A stretch of DNA of 64,000 nt, from assembly GCF_024055895.1 (NCBI RefSeq), contig NZ_JAMXLE010000001.1:806001-870000 (forward strand). Reading direction: 5' to 3'. The stretch is from Rhizobium sp. L1K21 (GTDB lineage Bacteria; Pseudomonadota; Alphaproteobacteria; Rhizobiales; Rhizobiaceae). Shown here in pieces: positions 1 to 8,552 of the stretch. Numbering within the stretch: the stretch's first letter is position 1; every line of letters begins with the position of its first letter. Position numbers and translations under genes: made by a program. Below the pieces are notes generated by a model. The model made no database searches and was not told the DNA's origin. It was given only the letters and a program-made list of their open reading frames with translations.

Positions 1-283
1 ATTCACTCTCCACCTTGTAACCCAGTTCCCTCATGCCATTGTCGTAGCATTGCAGCCTTTGCGCTTGTGCCTTGATTTCTGCGCAGTGCGCAAAGGCTTC
101 GTCAACGGCAACGATGCCAGCATTTTCAATATCTCGCTCTGAATATTCGATAGGCGGTTCGTCACGATCTTCGTCAATCGACCATGACGCGGCAACAGCC
201 GAGGCGTGTATAGCTAAGACAAGAAACGCTGAAAAAGCGAATGCCGGTAATTTGTTGAGAAATTCAGACCTCGACGAGTTCAA
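1..283 (-). CDS. Partial secreted protein with a C-terminal RLxCYD motif
   Basis: Reading the minus strand from a TTG at 283 gives an open frame that runs off the left edge (about 94 residues visible). It begins with a few polar residues, then a hydrophobic stretch (LPAFAFSAFLVLAIHASAVA) ending in an AxA-like cleavage site, so export is likely. The mature part is acidic and contains CAEIKAQAQRLQCYDN, a C-x(n)-RLxCYD pattern seen in many small periplasmic proteobacterial proteins. The frame overlaps the end of the upstream 68-residue gene by 20 bases. No ATG exists in this frame near the signal peptide, so the TTG start is inferred and the ribosome-binding site is weak. The function is unknown. 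Confidence 0.6.
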   Translation of the reverse strand, partial: MNSSRSEFLNKLPAFAFSAFLVLAIHASAVAASWSIDEDRDEPPIEYSERDIENAGIVAVDEAFAHCAEIKAQAQRLQCYDNGMRELGYKVESE

Positions 284-470
284 GCCTGCGCTCGACCCTC
301 TCCAAGCGCTCGTCAATGCGGTCGATGCGTCTCGAAATGCTCGCGTATTGTTGTTCAATGAAGCCGAGACGCTCTTTTGTCTCGAGGTGGTATTGCGTGT
401 GCAGGGCGAGCGTCTCCTGCATTCGCTTGAGCGTTTCATAGATGAGCTCGTTCGTGACCTTGTCGGACAT
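264..470 (-). CDS. Small coiled-coil hypothetical protein (68 aa)
   Basis: This 68-residue protein is almost entirely charged and helical. Residues 25-68 show heptad-like repeats (RRIDRIDERLERVERRLELVEV), so a short coiled coil is likely. An AGGTG ribosome-binding site lies just upstream of the ATG at 470. It lacks a signal peptide or membrane segment. Its stop overlaps the start of the secreted-protein gene to the left, which suggests the two are cotranscribed. No family is recognised. Small coiled-coil proteins of this type are common in rhizobial genomes without an assigned role. Confidence 0.65.
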   Translation of the reverse strand: MSDKVTNELIYETLKRMQETLALHTQYHLETKERLGFIEQQYASISRRIDRIDERLERVERRLELVEV

Positions 471-510
471 GATGTCACCTCGTTATGCCTTGAACATAGT
501 GCGATTGCGC

Positions 511-1761
511 TCACTCCACAATCCCCGCCGTCTCAACAACCGCGCGCATCAACACATCAGCGCCCGCCGCCGCCCATTCCTTGGAAATCTCTTCGGCTTC
601 GTTGTGGCTGAGGCCGCCGACGCAAGGGCACATGACCATGGTGGCGGGGGCGACCTTGGCGGCCCAGCAGGCGTCGTGGCCCGCACCGGAAATCAGGTCC
701 ATGTGGCTGTAGCCGAGGTCTTCTGCTGCTTTGCGGACGGAAGCGACCAGCGTCGGGTCGAAGGTTACGGGGTCGAAGTGGCCGATGGCCTCGATTGAGC
801 ATTTGACGCCGAGTTCGTCACAGATTTTTGGAGCCGCTGCCTCAATGGCGGCACGCATGCCGTTCAGCTTTTTCTCGTCCGGCGAGCGGATGTCGACGGT
901 GAAGACGACTTTGCCGGGCAGCACGTTGCGCGAATTCGGGGTGAAGAACATCTGGCCGACGCCGCCCACAGCGCCCGGTTGGGCATCCATGGCCACGCCC
1001 TGAACCATTTCGAGAATACGAGCCATGGCAAGGCCTGCGTTCACGCGCATGTTCATCGGGGTGGAGCCGGTATGGGCTTCCTTGCCGGTGAGGGTAAATT
1101 CAAGCCACCAGAGGCCCTGGCAATGGGTCACGACGCCGATGGACTTTTCTTCGGCTTCCAGGATCGGGCCCTGCTCGATGTGGTATTCGAAATAGGCGTG
1201 CATCTTGCGCGCGCCGACCTCTTCGTCGCCGACCCAGCCGATGCGCTTCAGTTCGTCGCCGAATTTCTTGCCTTCGGGGTCGGTGCGCTCATAGGCCCAG
1301 TCGAGTTCGTGCATGCCGGCGAAAACGCCTGAGGCCAGCATGGCGGGCGCAAAGCGTGCGCCTTCTTCATTGGTCCAGTTGGTGACGACGATTGGATGCT
1401 TGGTCTTGATGTTAAGGTCATTCATGGAGCGCACGACTTCGAGGGCGCCGAGCACACCCAGAACACCGTCATACTTGCCGCCCGTCGGCTGTGTGTCGAG
1501 GTGAGAGCCGACATATACGGGGAGCGCATCGGGGTCTTCGCCGGGGCGGGTGGCAAACATGTTGCCGATCTTGTCGACGCCCATGGTCATGCCGGCGGCC
1601 TCGCACCATTTCTGGAAGAGTGCACGGCCTTCAGCGTCGGCGTCAGTCAGCGTCTGGCGGTTGTTGCCACCCGCGATACCCGGGCCGATCTTGGCCATTT
1701 CCATCAGGGAATCCCACAGGCGGTCGCCGTTGATCCGCATGTTTTCGCCAGGTGCCGCCAT
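511..1761 (-). CDS. Zn-dependent M20-family hydrolase (N-carbamoyl-amino-acid hydrolase / beta-ureidopropionase type)
   Basis: This 416-residue protein has the normal length for the M20 allantoate amidohydrolase / carbamoylase family, which hydrolyses N-carbamoyl amino acids or ureido acids to the amine, CO2 and ammonia. The metal-binding pattern is complete: GSHLDTQPTGGKYDG (His and Asp), the NEEGARF glutamates, HIEQGP, and a C-terminal GAGHDACW histidine. No signal peptide is present, so it is cytosolic. The ATG at 1761 follows GAGGAG at good spacing. It diverges from a TetR regulator of RutR type with a RutR-like box between them, which points to reductive pyrimidine or hydantoin breakdown. 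Dihydropyrimidinase and the dehydrogenase subunits are not in this window, so the substrate (N-carbamoyl-beta-alanine or another carbamoyl amino acid) is inferred. Confidence 0.88.
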   Translation of the reverse strand: MAAPGENMRINGDRLWDSLMEMAKIGPGIAGGNNRQTLTDADAEGRALFQKWCEAAGMTMGVDKIGNMFATRPGEDPDALPVYVGSHLDTQPTGGKYDGVLGVLGALEVVRSMNDLNIKTKHPIVVTNWTNEEGARFAPAMLASGVFAGMHELDWAYERTDPEGKKFGDELKRIGWVGDEEVGARKMHAYFEYHIEQGPILEAEEKSIGVVTHCQGLWWLEFTLTGKEAHTGSTPMNMRVNAGLAMARILEMVQGVAMDAQPGAVGGVGQMFFTPNSRNVLPGKVVFTVDIRSPDEKKLNGMRAAIEAAAPKICDELGVKCSIEAIGHFDPVTFDPTLVASVRKAAEDLGYSHMDLISGAGHDACWAAKVAPATMVMCPCVGGLSHNEAEEISKEWAAAGADVLMRAVVETAGIVE

Positions 1762-1885
1762 CGTGCTTACTCCTCAGTTTTTGAAGGCTTTTTCATATGC
1801 TGAAAAGCCTTTTTCATTGTTCCCGAGGTCAAACTTCGCTTTATTGATTTTTGTTATTGCGTTTCATCAGCGCTTGTCTGATAAT

Positions 1886-1901
1886 TTGACCGATTGGTAA
1901 A
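1886..1901. promoter_or_regulatory. RutR-like operator
   Basis: TTGACCGATTGGTAAA lies between the divergent hydrolase and TetR genes. It matches 12 of the 14 specified positions of the E. coli RutR site TTGACCANNTGGTCAA, with mismatches at positions 7 and 14. The regulator next to it belongs to the RutR-like TetR group, so a regulator-operator pair is plausible. Binding itself is inferred. Confidence 0.5.
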
Positions 1902-2028
1902 CAATACAATTTCTGAGGCGTCACTCAAGAAGAAAAATCGGGGTGCTGCACATTTTTCTTGCAGCGCCTTAATGATCGGCACTGTATGCGGTAGCGCCAA
2001 AGGTGTTTTTAAAAACGGGGGATCGTTC

Positions 2029-2664
2029 ATGCCTGTACCCAGAGCCGCGAAAACGCAGCGCCGGACGCGCATTCAGGAAGAAAAAGAACAGATCATTCTC
2101 GAAGCCGCTCTCGACGTTTTTTCGCTCCATGGTTTCAAGGGTTCGACAATCGATCAGATTGCGGAAGTGGCAGGCATGTCGAAGCCGAATCTGCTTTATT
2201 ATTTCCGCACCAAGGAGGCGATACACCGCGCACTTCTGGATCAGGTACTGGACACCTGGCTTGATCCCTTGAGGGAACTGGATGCCGAGGGCGATCCCGT
2301 CGCGGAAATCAGAAGCTATGTGCGCCGCAAGCTGGAAATGTCGCGGGACTACCCGCGTGAAAGCCGGCTTTTTGCCAACGAGGTTTTGCGCGGCGCACCC
2401 TCGATTCAGGAGGAACTGGCGGATTTGAAAGCGCTGGTGGATGAGAAGGCGCAGGTGATCCGAGCCTGGATCAAGGCCGGCAAGATTGCGCGTTGCGACC
2501 CTTACCATCTGATCTTTTCTATTTGGGCGACGACGCAGCACTATGCCGATTTTGATGCGCAGGTGCGTGCTGTGCTGGGTCCGGATAAGAGCGGAGAAGG
2601 GCGGTTTGAAGATGCCGCCCGATTCCTGGAGCAGTTTTATATCGGCGGGCTTCAGCTTCGCTGA
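2029..2664 (+). CDS. TetR-family transcriptional regulator, RutR-like
   Basis: This 211-residue regulator starts at ATG 2029 behind a GGGGG ribosome-binding site. Residues about 15-65 form the TetR helix-turn-helix (ILEAALDVFSLHGFKGSTIDQIAEVAGMSKPNLLYYF), and the C-terminal part (FANEVLRGAP, IWATTQHYADFDAQV) resembles the TetR_C_5 ligand domain of RutR, the uracil/thymine-sensing regulator of pyrimidine catabolism. It is divergent from the carbamoylase-type hydrolase across about 270 bases that carry a RutR-like palindrome, and convergent with pobA. A role in controlling the neighbouring hydrolase is inferred. The native ligand could be a pyrimidine or a related ureide. Confidence 0.85.
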   Translation: MPVPRAAKTQRRTRIQEEKEQIILEAALDVFSLHGFKGSTIDQIAEVAGMSKPNLLYYFRTKEAIHRALLDQVLDTWLDPLRELDAEGDPVAEIRSYVRRKLEMSRDYPRESRLFANEVLRGAPSIQEELADLKALVDEKAQVIRAWIKAGKIARCDPYHLIFSIWATTQHYADFDAQVRAVLGPDKSGEGRFEDAARFLEQFYIGGLQLR

Positions 2665-2700
2665 AACCGAAGCCGCCGAATTTACTCTGCGTGGCAGATC

Positions 2701-3906
<1,206 letters not shown>

Positions 3907-4063
3907 TCATAGCGACGGGCCGCTTCCCAACAATGTAGAAAGCAATCAATTACTGGTACTTTTCATTCGTTTTGGGCAAAGGATTGCCGCTGGGTTCTGG
4001 ACGAATTATCCATGGCCGATGGTATTAATGTTTCGGCCTTGGCTTGGTGCTGCATTTTACCCG

Positions 4064-4834
4064 TCAGACATTGCCCTCGTTGGGGATGTTCAAAACCGTG
4101 CCGCAATGCTTGCAGTGGATGGCGTCGCGTTCGTGATGGGAGAGGCCGCAGTTGGGGCAGGGATAGCGCACGCGCGACGGCCTGAAAATCGTCTGAATGA
4201 GACGCAGGAAAAGCGAAACGCCAAAGACCATGATGAGGATCGACAACAGTCGCCCGCTCTGTCCCTGCAGGGTTATGTCACCAAAGCCGGTGGTGGTCAG
4301 TGTGGTGATGGTGAAATACATCGCATCGAGAAAGTTCTTCACGTTTTCGTTGACGGCAAATTGGGAGACGAAAACGGCTTCTGTCATCACGAAGATGAAG
4401 ATGAACAGATTGACGGCAGAAAGAATGACATCCTGATTGCGTTTGAAATAGGGGAAATCCTGTCCGAGTTTTTGTTGCAGACGATAAGACCGCAGGAGCC
4501 GAAGTACACGCAGGCTGCGCAGAAACGAGAAGTCTGCGCCCAGAACCGGCGCGAGAAACGAAATCATGGCAACAAGATCGGCCAGATTCAGCGGATGAAG
4601 AAAGAAGCCCAGTCTCTGTGGTGAAATCCAGAGTCGGGCCAGCAAATCGATCAGCAGGTAAGCGCCGAAAATCGCATCGATCTTTTCGGTCACCATTGAA
4701 CCGTAGAAGAAGGTGGAGACGACCAGATAGACGATGGTCAGCACGTCCAGCGCGAGCAAGGCATAGCGGAATGTGTGCGCGGCATTGCTTTCACCTTCGT
4801 AGAGTTCCTCCAGCCGTGCCTTCAAATTTGCCAC
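4064..4834 (-). CDS. Voltage-gated-type potassium channel protein with C-terminal zinc ribbon
   Basis: This 256-residue membrane protein starts at GTG 4834 behind AAGGAG. It has about four N-terminal hydrophobic segments including an arginine-rich S4-like stretch (FLRSLRVLRLLRSYRLQQKL), then a two-helix pore module with the selectivity-filter sequence TLTTTGFGDI. That fits the six-helix Ion_trans / Ion_trans_2 potassium channel family, although GFGD replaces the commoner GYGD. The C-terminus carries two CxxC pairs (CPNCG and CKHCG), a small cytosolic zinc ribbon not usual in this family. It stands alone between pobA and a divergent EamA transporter. Ion selectivity is predicted from the filter only. 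Confidence 0.85.
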   Translation of the reverse strand: MANLKARLEELYEGESNAAHTFRYALLALDVLTIVYLVVSTFFYGSMVTEKIDAIFGAYLLIDLLARLWISPQRLGFFLHPLNLADLVAMISFLAPVLGADFSFLRSLRVLRLLRSYRLQQKLGQDFPYFKRNQDVILSAVNLFIFIFVMTEAVFVSQFAVNENVKNFLDAMYFTITTLTTTGFGDITLQGQSGRLLSILIMVFGVSLFLRLIQTIFRPSRVRYPCPNCGLSHHERDAIHCKHCGTVLNIPNEGNV

Positions 4835-4935
4835 ACAATTCTCCTTCCACTCGATGCCGCCTACTGATACTGGATTTTGCCTGCACGTGAAACCGGCTTG
4901 CACACAACATCAAGGCCTGAGGAAAACCTGTCCAC

Positions 4936-5856
4936 ATGAACGCGTCGACTGTGACCCACAATACGCACGCCAAAGGCATAGAAAAGGTGAAGGCCCATCT
5001 TGCGGTGCTGCTTTTTGCCTTGCTGATTTCCGGCTCCTTCTCACTCGGCGGCATGGCGGCGAAATATATCCCGTCGGCAGCAATCAACGTGCCGCGCTAT
5101 GCTGTCGCTGTTTTGGCGATGTGGCTTTATGCCAGCCGCGTTCAAGGTGTCTCACTGACGTTTCCAAAATCGCCATGGCGCTTTGCCGTGCTGGGACTTC
5201 TCATGGCTATCTACATGTTCACCATGTTTGTGGCGCTGGAGTTCACCTCTCCGGTTGCCACCGGGGCGGTCTTTACGCTCATGCCGCTTCTGTCGGCTGT
5301 CTTTGCCTGGATATTAATGCGCCAGCGAAGCAAGCCAGCTGTCATTCTCAGCCTTATTGTTGCGGCAAGCGGAGCGATATGGGTCATTTTCCGCGGCAAT
5401 GTCGAGGCGCTGCTTGCTTTTAATGTCGGCCGTGGTGAGATGATCTATTTTGTCGGCGTTGTTGCGCATGCCGCCTATGCGCCGTTGCTGCGTCTTTATA
5501 ATCGCGGTGAGGATGCCGCATTTGTGGGTTTCTGGGCAGTGGCGGCAACCGGCCTGTGGCTGCTGATCCCCGGCATCCCAAGCCTGTTGCAGATCAATCT
5601 TCTGGCGATGCCGCCGATTGTCTGGGTGACGATCTTGTATCTTGGCATCATTACAACCGCGTTGACCTATATGCTGCTGCAATATGCGACGCTACGCCTG
5701 CCGACTTCCAAGACCTTGGCCTATGGCTATCTCATCCCGACGTTCGTGATCGTTCTGGAGGGGCTGATCGGTCACGGTTGGGTGGATATCTCCATTTGGG
5801 CCGGCGCATTGGTCACGGCCACGGCGCTTGCAATCGCGGCACTTTTGCCGGACTAG
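4936..5856 (+). CDS. EamA/DMT-family transporter
   Basis: This 306-residue inner-membrane protein has ten predicted helices arranged as two EamA repeats (about residues 20-150 and 165-303), the standard layout of drug/metabolite exporters. An N-terminal GSFSLGGMAAKYIPSAAIN motif and the repeated AALEF/YATLRLPTSK-type loops fit the family. A GAGGAAAA element lies upstream of ATG 4936 at slightly long spacing. It is divergent from the channel gene. The substrate cannot be predicted from sequence; members export amino acids, metabolites or drugs. Confidence 0.85.
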   Translation: MNASTVTHNTHAKGIEKVKAHLAVLLFALLISGSFSLGGMAAKYIPSAAINVPRYAVAVLAMWLYASRVQGVSLTFPKSPWRFAVLGLLMAIYMFTMFVALEFTSPVATGAVFTLMPLLSAVFAWILMRQRSKPAVILSLIVAASGAIWVIFRGNVEALLAFNVGRGEMIYFVGVVAHAAYAPLLRLYNRGEDAAFVGFWAVAATGLWLLIPGIPSLLQINLLAMPPIVWVTILYLGIITTALTYMLLQYATLRLPTSKTLAYGYLIPTFVIVLEGLIGHGWVDISIWAGALVTATALAIAALLPD

Positions 5857-5875
5857 GTCCGTGACTTAAGGCGTG

Positions 5876-7375
5876 CTATTCCCAGGTGTGTAGCGCACGG
5901 AGCGTCGGGGTCTTCTTGAAGACGTGTCCATCCATGCGCGCCAAAAGCGTGTCGAGAAGGGTCACGGCTTCGCCGACGGCGGGTCCCTTGTTCAGCATCA
6001 CGCATTCAGCGCGCGAGGCCATTGCGGCGTCGGTCATTTCTCCGCGGGAGGGCAGGCCGGTCTTTACCAGATCTTCGAGAACCTGTGTCGCCCAGATGAC
6101 GGGGATGGATGCCGCTTCGCAGATCCACAGGATTTCCTCCTGCATTTCCGCCAGCCTTTCAAAGCCGATTTCGGCCGCCAGATCACCACGCGCGATCATG
6201 ACGGCGAATGGCCGGTTCTGCCGCCGTGCTTCCAGGATCAGGGCCGGCAGATTGCGCAGCGCCTGCGGTTGTTCGATCTTGGCGACCAACCCGAGCGGTG
6301 CGCCGAGATATCCGATTTCGGCCAGTGCCTCATCAAGCAACGGGATGTCTTTTGGCTCGCTGACAAAGGAATAGCCGATCATGTCCGCGATAACGGATAC
6401 GGCTTCGAGGTCGCTCTTGTCCTTGGAGGTCAGCGGCGAAAGACCGAGGGCCGTGTCAGGCAGGTTGAGGCCCTTTTCAGGCTTCAGTTTGACACCGCCT
6501 GCTTTCGCGTGTGTTACTTTCACAATCACTTCATTTTGACCTGTGGCGATGGCCTCGCCTTCAAGTTTGCCATCGTCGTAGCGGATACGGTGTCCAAGTT
6601 CCAGGCGCGTCACAATCTCGGGCAAGGACGCCCGCGCGCTGGCTTTGACATCGTCGGCGAGATGCGGTTCACCCTCTGCAACCAGCCGCAGGAGATCGCC
6701 GCGCTTGAGCCGGGCCTTTTTCTGCATCAAGACGTCTTCGGTCCTGATTTTGGGGCCGGCAATGTCCATCAATATCTTGACCGGGCGACCTGCGGCATTG
6801 GCTGCGGCGCGCACATTTTCAGCGATTTTGTTCCAGCATTCCTTGTCGTCATGGGCGCAGTTGATGCGGGCAATGTCCATTCCACGCGCCACAAGGTCGG
6901 ATACGAAATTGGTGTCGTCGGCAGCGGTGGAGGGCATCGTCACCATGATACGCCCGCGGCGGCTTGCGCGCGGCGCTCCAAACAGCTCATCGGCTGCCTG
7001 GATCAACGCTGTCTCGCCGGCGAAAAATAAGGCGCTGTCATAGGGCTGTTTTTCAGTGCTCGTGCCATTGATGGCCGAGAGTGCATTCAGCGTTGCCTCA
7101 AGGGTCGGCATAACGCGACTTTCAAGCCGCCCGAGCGAGGAGAGGCCCAACACCATCAGCCTGCGTTGAAGTGGGCGAATGTCATGGCGGCGCAGCGCGA
7201 GATAGTGGCAGAGATTCTCCACTCTTTGTCGATAAGCTCCCTCCAGTGGCGTATCGTCCTCTAGACGGCTGAGAATGGCAGCACCCTCGACTGCGACTGC
7301 GTCTTTCAGAGCACGCAGTTCTGCCTCGAGGTTTGCAGCTTCATTGGCGAGGGTGGTTTCGGTGAGTTCGAACAT
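5876..7375 (-). CDS. Pyruvate-kinase-like protein with N-terminal extension and no C-terminal domain
   Basis: This 499-residue protein contains the pyruvate kinase barrel from about residue 135: IMVTMPSTAADD, ARINCAHDD, MDIAGPKIRTE, the active-site VAKIEQPQ, the ARGDLAAEIGFE metal/substrate loop and IWATQVLEDLVKTGLPSRGE. It is not a normal pyruvate kinase. About 130 extra helical residues precede the barrel, and the sequence stops shortly after the barrel (about residue 485), so the allosteric C-terminal domain is missing. The signature Asn/Ser after KIE is Gln. The lysine and acidic metal ligands remain, so catalysis of phosphoenolpyruvate or a related phosphoenol is possible but not shown. 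It is a single gene with no glycolytic neighbours. Confidence 0.8.
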   Translation of the reverse strand: MFELTETTLANEAANLEAELRALKDAVAVEGAAILSRLEDDTPLEGAYRQRVENLCHYLALRRHDIRPLQRRLMVLGLSSLGRLESRVMPTLEATLNALSAINGTSTEKQPYDSALFFAGETALIQAADELFGAPRASRRGRIMVTMPSTAADDTNFVSDLVARGMDIARINCAHDDKECWNKIAENVRAAANAAGRPVKILMDIAGPKIRTEDVLMQKKARLKRGDLLRLVAEGEPHLADDVKASARASLPEIVTRLELGHRIRYDDGKLEGEAIATGQNEVIVKVTHAKAGGVKLKPEKGLNLPDTALGLSPLTSKDKSDLEAVSVIADMIGYSFVSEPKDIPLLDEALAEIGYLGAPLGLVAKIEQPQALRNLPALILEARRQNRPFAVMIARGDLAAEIGFERLAEMQEEILWICEAASIPVIWATQVLEDLVKTGLPSRGEMTDAAMASRAECVMLNKGPAVGEAVTLLDTLLARMDGHVFKKTPTLRALHTWE

Positions 7376-7496
7376 GACATACCTGACATTTTTTCGTTCA
7401 TTCCAGCTAACCCGCTATTTCTAAGGCATTATGACAGTGGTGGAGATTGCTGCATTCCCGGCAGCCAAAGGCACGAACGTCCTCTCGAAATTAATA

Positions 7497-7511
7497 TGAG
7501 TTGGATTGTCA
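7497..7511. promoter_or_regulatory. Candidate IRO/RirA box (TGA-N9-TCA)
   Basis: TGAGTTGGATTGTCA fits the rhizobial iron-responsive operator TGA-N9-TCA recognised by RirA. It lies 70 bases before the DUF2325 gene that opens a small operon containing an IsdG/ABM-type putative heme monooxygenase. Only six bases are specified by the motif, so a chance match is possible. Confidence 0.3.
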
Positions 7512-7580
7512 TGTTTATACTTTACTCGAATACTCAAGTTATATAACGTCACCACCAATCACAGGATTGGAGGTGAGACA

Positions 7581-7961
7581 ATGGGGAAAAAGAAGAATCG
7601 CAAACCGCAGCAGGAAGCGTCGTTTGAGGTGGGCTCGAGCCCTGCTGAAAACGGTGCGGGCGTTCGCAGCTTTCTCTATGTCGGCGGACGGGATTGTCAG
7701 GTTGCCCATCTGCGCAAGATTGCGCAATCACATGGTGCCGAATTGATCCACCACGATGGCGGTCTTCGTGAGGCGGTGAGCCGCATTGATACCGTTCTTC
7801 CCTCTGTCGATTGTGTTTTCTGCCCGATCGACTGTATCAGCCATGATGCGTGTTCGCGCGTGAAGTCAGGCTGCAAGAAACATGGAAAGCGTTTCATTCC
7901 GTTGCGCAACGGTTCCAAATCCAGCCTGGCGCGGGCGCTTGACGAACTCTCCGGAAGGTAA
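7581..7961 (+). CDS. DUF2325 domain protein
   Basis: This 126-residue protein starts at ATG 7581 behind GGAGGTGAGACA. After a basic tail (GKKKNRKPQQE) it carries the DUF2325 core: FLYVGGRDCQVAHLRKIAQSHGAELIHHDGG, then CVFCPIDCISHDACSRVKSGCKKHGKRFIPLRNGSKSSLARAL. The VGG and the His/Cys-rich middle are typical; the cysteines could bind metal. The family has no settled function. Here it leads a four-gene, tightly spaced set (next start 9 bases later) with a putative heme monooxygenase and a VOC protein, and a candidate iron box lies upstream, so a link to heme or iron metabolism is a reasonable guess. Confidence 0.8.
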   Translation: MGKKKNRKPQQEASFEVGSSPAENGAGVRSFLYVGGRDCQVAHLRKIAQSHGAELIHHDGGLREAVSRIDTVLPSVDCVFCPIDCISHDACSRVKSGCKKHGKRFIPLRNGSKSSLARALDELSGR

Positions 7962-7969
7962 ATCTCAAA

Positions 7970-8212
7970 GTGAAAGACAGTGACGACAGGCGGTTTGACA
8001 GCGGTCAGCCGCTCTTCAGGCTGCATGATATGGCAGCCCAACGCGGCGATGGGCTGATCCCTCAACTGCGCGATCTTTTCATGGGCGAAATAGAGCGGCG
8101 ACCAACCGGAGACAACATTGTTGTTTTTCCTGCCGTTGAGCGTGACACTTCGCTCAAATTTCCCGATGCCGCGGAGGTGGTTGACCTCACGGCCCGCCGG
8201 GTCAAAGATTAA
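7970..8212 (+). CDS. Conserved-looking hypothetical protein (80 aa)
   Basis: This 80-residue protein starts at GTG 7970, nine bases after the DUF2325 stop, with GGAAGG upstream. It is soluble, without signal peptide or cysteines, with a helical middle (MAAQRGDGLIPQLRDLFMGEIERR) and a beta-rich end (NIVVFPAVERD, AEVVDLTARRV). No family is recognised. Its place between DUF2325 and the ABM-domain gene, with 22 bases to the next start, argues it is translated as part of the operon. Confidence 0.6.
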   Translation: MKDSDDRRFDSGQPLFRLHDMAAQRGDGLIPQLRDLFMGEIERRPTGDNIVVFPAVERDTSLKFPDAAEVVDLTARRVKD

Positions 8213-8234
8213 ACGAAAGACAGGAGTGACAACG

Positions 8235-8552
8235 ATGTTCGTTGCGATGAACCGTTTCAAGGTCGCCAAGGGGTCCGAAGAGCGATTTGAAGAAATCTGG
8301 CGCAGCCGCGATTCGAAACTGAAGGAAAATCCCGGTTTCGTGCAGTTCCACCTTTTGCGCGGCAAGACATTTGATGAAGAAGGCTACACGCTCTTCGCAT
8401 CTCATACGATCTGGGAGCGTGCTGAAGATTTCGAGGCATGGACGAAATCGGAGCATTTTCGCGAGGCGCACAAGAATGCGGGTCAGCACCGGGAAATCTA
8501 TATGGGGCCCCCGGTTTTTGAAGGCTTCAGTTCTGTTGAGGGGATCAGTTGA
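8235..8552 (+). CDS. Antibiotic-biosynthesis-monooxygenase-fold protein, putative heme-degrading monooxygenase
   Basis: This 105-residue protein (ATG 8235, CAGGAGTG upstream) is a single ABM/IsdG-fold domain: FVAMNRFKVAKGSEERFEEIWRSR at the start, then NPGFVQFHLLRG, YTLFASHTIWERAEDFEAWTKSEHFREAH. This matches the HmoA/HmuQ/HmuD-like proteins that cleave heme to release iron in rhizobia and brucellae; the conserved Trp and terminal His-containing helix are present. It would act as a cytosolic dimer. The neighbours are DUF2325 and a VOC protein, and no heme transporter is in view, so heme as substrate is inferred from the family. Its stop overlaps the next start as TTGA. Confidence 0.8.
   Translation: MFVAMNRFKVAKGSEERFEEIWRSRDSKLKENPGFVQFHLLRGKTFDEEGYTLFASHTIWERAEDFEAWTKSEHFREAHKNAGQHREIYMGPPVFEGFSSVEGIS

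Noticed and set aside
72-611. Plus-strand 179-codon frame at the left edge
   Set aside because: It lies opposite the signal-peptide and coiled-coil genes and the end of the hydrolase, has no ribosome-binding site, and reads as low-order Ser/Arg/Pro sequence typical of an antisense shadow.
5924-7030. A 368-codon plus-strand frame opposite the pyruvate-kinase-like gene
   Set aside because: Antisense shadow; residues such as HFHNHF and GDGLAF do not form any domain and the opposite strand encodes clear pyruvate kinase motifs.
7501-7746. An 81-codon plus-strand frame overlapping the DUF2325 gene
   Set aside because: It overlaps the better-supported DUF2325 frame, which has GGAGGTG before its ATG and family motifs.
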